Positions 6,559 through 7,753 of a stretch of DNA of 7,753 nt are shown here, piece after piece (position 1 is the first letter of the stretch; each line of letters opens with the position of its first letter). Under the pieces are notes generated by a model. That model saw only the letters and a list, made by a program, of their open reading frames with translations, searched no databases and had not been told where the DNA came from. Source of the DNA: Clostridia bacterium (GTDB taxonomy: Bacteria; Bacillota; Clostridia; DSM-8532); the NCBI GenBank assembly GCA_026418215.1, contig JAOABT010000535.1:1-7753 (forward strand). Direction: 5' to 3'. Made by a program: the position numbers and the translations under genes.

Positions 6559-7753
6559 TTAAGGAGCTTCCTCGTTTAAGGCGCGCTTCCAAAGGTCTTC
6601 TGGTGTAATTTCCCCCTCCAGCATGTAGGGCATGTTCTTCACAATGACATTTTCCCAGGCTGTACGAGGCAGATAGCTGTCGGGAGGACCTATCAGCGCC
6701 TTGGCCCCATAGGTATAATTGATCCCTTCTCTGGCCAGCTTGCTGTAAAGGATTTTATAGTCGCTGATGTTAACGTTGCTGAGCATACCCGTTTTTTCAG
6801 CCAGATAGGTGGCCGTCTCACGGGAGGTAAGATGCTTTAAAAGCTTGAGTGACGCCTCCCGTCTTTCGGGGTCCTTCCAAGCCTTTTCACTCATGTAGAA
6901 GGTCCCGCAGCCGAGACCATAAATCATGCTGGAATAATTATCGCCTCCCGTCATCATCTCAGGGAAGGGCACCAGCTCAACCGTTTTCTCATTGGGAATT
7001 CCGGAAATAAACCATGAGCCCTGAACAATCATGGCGGCTTTCTTTTGCGTAAAAAGGTCATTTCGTTCTACGCTCGTCATGGTAAATAAATCCTCCGGGA
7101 AAGCACCCAGATGATAAAGCTCCCTGATCCGTTCCATGGCATCAAGGTAGCAGGGGTGAATGGTTCCGTTAACGATAGGATTCTCAATAGCCTCTTTACC
7201 GCCCATCAGCATGGCGATATTCTGGTAAAGATAGGTACCCTCGGCCTTGCAATTAAAGGCTATGGGTGTAATGCCGTTCTCTCTGAATTTGAGCACTGCT
7301 GTCTTAAGTTCCTCATAATTGGTGGGGATTTTGATCTGGTAACGGTCAAATAGGTCTGTATTGACAAACAGCCCCTCGAAGATCAATTCAACAGGCAGGC
7401 CATATATTCTGTCATTGAAGGTCGTATGGTACCACATTTTCGGATTGAAGCTGCGTTTCCATTGGCTATCCGTTTCAAGGACTTCTGTCAGATCGGCGAC
7501 CTTCCCGGCCTCTACCAGCTTCTTAATATCCGACCCAGGCCACAGGCCAAAAACATCAGGGTCATTGCCCGAAGCAAAGTCTGACTTTAGCTTGACTAGA
7601 AAGTCCTCACCAAAAAGGGACTCATTGGATACGGCAATATCGGGGTTGGCTTCGGAAAATTCATCAAAGAGCGTTTGGAGTGAATCAGCCTTAGGATCAC
7701 TGCCTCCCCAGCTGTTGATAAAACGCAGGGTTATTTTTTTATCGGGTGAGGGC
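6559..7753 (-). CDS. Family-1 extracellular sugar-binding protein (N-terminus missing)
   Basis: The reading frame stays open from the stop at 6559 to the window edge, giving 397 residues, so the true gene extends beyond a nominal internal Met at 7437. The visible N-terminus (PSPDKKITLRFINSWGG) is the start of a mature domain. A signal peptide and lipobox, probably 25-45 residues, should lie outside the window. The fold is that of SBP_bac_1/UgpB-MalE-like proteins: LQTLFDEFSEANPDI, KLKSDFASGNDPDVFGLWPG, YGLPVELIFEGLFVNTDLF, TNYEELKTAVLKFRENGITPIAF, QGSWFISGIP and LKHLTSRETATYLAEKTG. It differs in type from the LplA-like protein at 33-772. It lies 19 bases before the kinase start, in the same operon. 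It could be an auxiliary sensor for the kinase or the binding protein of a second importer encoded upstream. The window cannot tell these apart. Confidence 0.9.
   Translation of the reverse strand, partial: PSPDKKITLRFINSWGGSDPKADSLQTLFDEFSEANPDIAVSNESLFGEDFLVKLKSDFASGNDPDVFGLWPGSDIKKLVEAGKVADLTEVLETDSQWKRSFNPKMWYHTTFNDRIYGLPVELIFEGLFVNTDLFDRYQIKIPTNYEELKTAVLKFRENGITPIAFNCKAEGTYLYQNIAMLMGGKEAIENPIVNGTIHPCYLDAMERIRELYHLGAFPEDLFTMTSVERNDLFTQKKAAMIVQGSWFISGIPNEKTVELVPFPEMMTGGDNYSSMIYGLGCGTFYMSEKAWKDPERREASLKLLKHLTSRETATYLAEKTGMLSNVNISDYKILYSKLAREGINYTYGAKALIGPPDSYLPRTAWENVIVKNMPYMLEGEITPEDLWKRALNEEAP

Noticed and set aside
6559..7437. A complete 292-residue protein starting at Met 7437
   Set aside because: The frame continues upstream with clear binding-protein sequence to the window edge, and there is no ribosome site at 7437.

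Overview
The window looks like a piece of a Gram-positive Firmicute genome of the Clostridia/Paenibacillaceae type. The grounds are strong AGGAGG-like ribosome binding sites, a lipoprotein solute-binding protein, a LplB/LplC-type permease pair and a YesM/YesN two-component system. All genes are on the minus strand, so transcription runs from high to low coordinates. The first 32 bases are not genomic. They match the Illumina Nextera read-2 adapter including the Tn5 mosaic end, so the real sequence begins at 33 and the gene there is cut by a read or contig end.

Reading with transcription, 7753-6559 is a family-1 sugar-binding protein that lacks only its N-terminus. It is followed after 19 bases by a YesM-type membrane sensor kinase (6539-4665), whose stop overlaps by 4 bases the start of a YesN-type response regulator with an AraC DNA-binding domain (4668-3058). 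A clear intrinsic terminator at 2851-2820 ends this unit, about 206 bases after the regulator's stop.

A second unit follows: a candidate sigma-A promoter (2749-2721) with repeats beside it, an LplB-type permease (2667-1747), an LplC-type permease (1734-826), a small hairpin, and an LplA/DUF3502-type lipoprotein binding protein (772-33, C-terminus missing). No ATPase gene is present, as is usual for CUT1 importers that share an MsmK-like ATPase encoded elsewhere.

The simplest model is a sugar or oligosaccharide uptake locus. The upstream unit senses a carbohydrate (binding protein, kinase, regulator) and the regulator activates the downstream importer operon. The most striking point is that the kinase has proline (CCT) in place of the phospho-accepting histidine in its otherwise perfect INPHFLFNTL-type motif, while its ATP-binding motifs are intact. 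This is either a pseudokinase sensor or a one-base sequence error.
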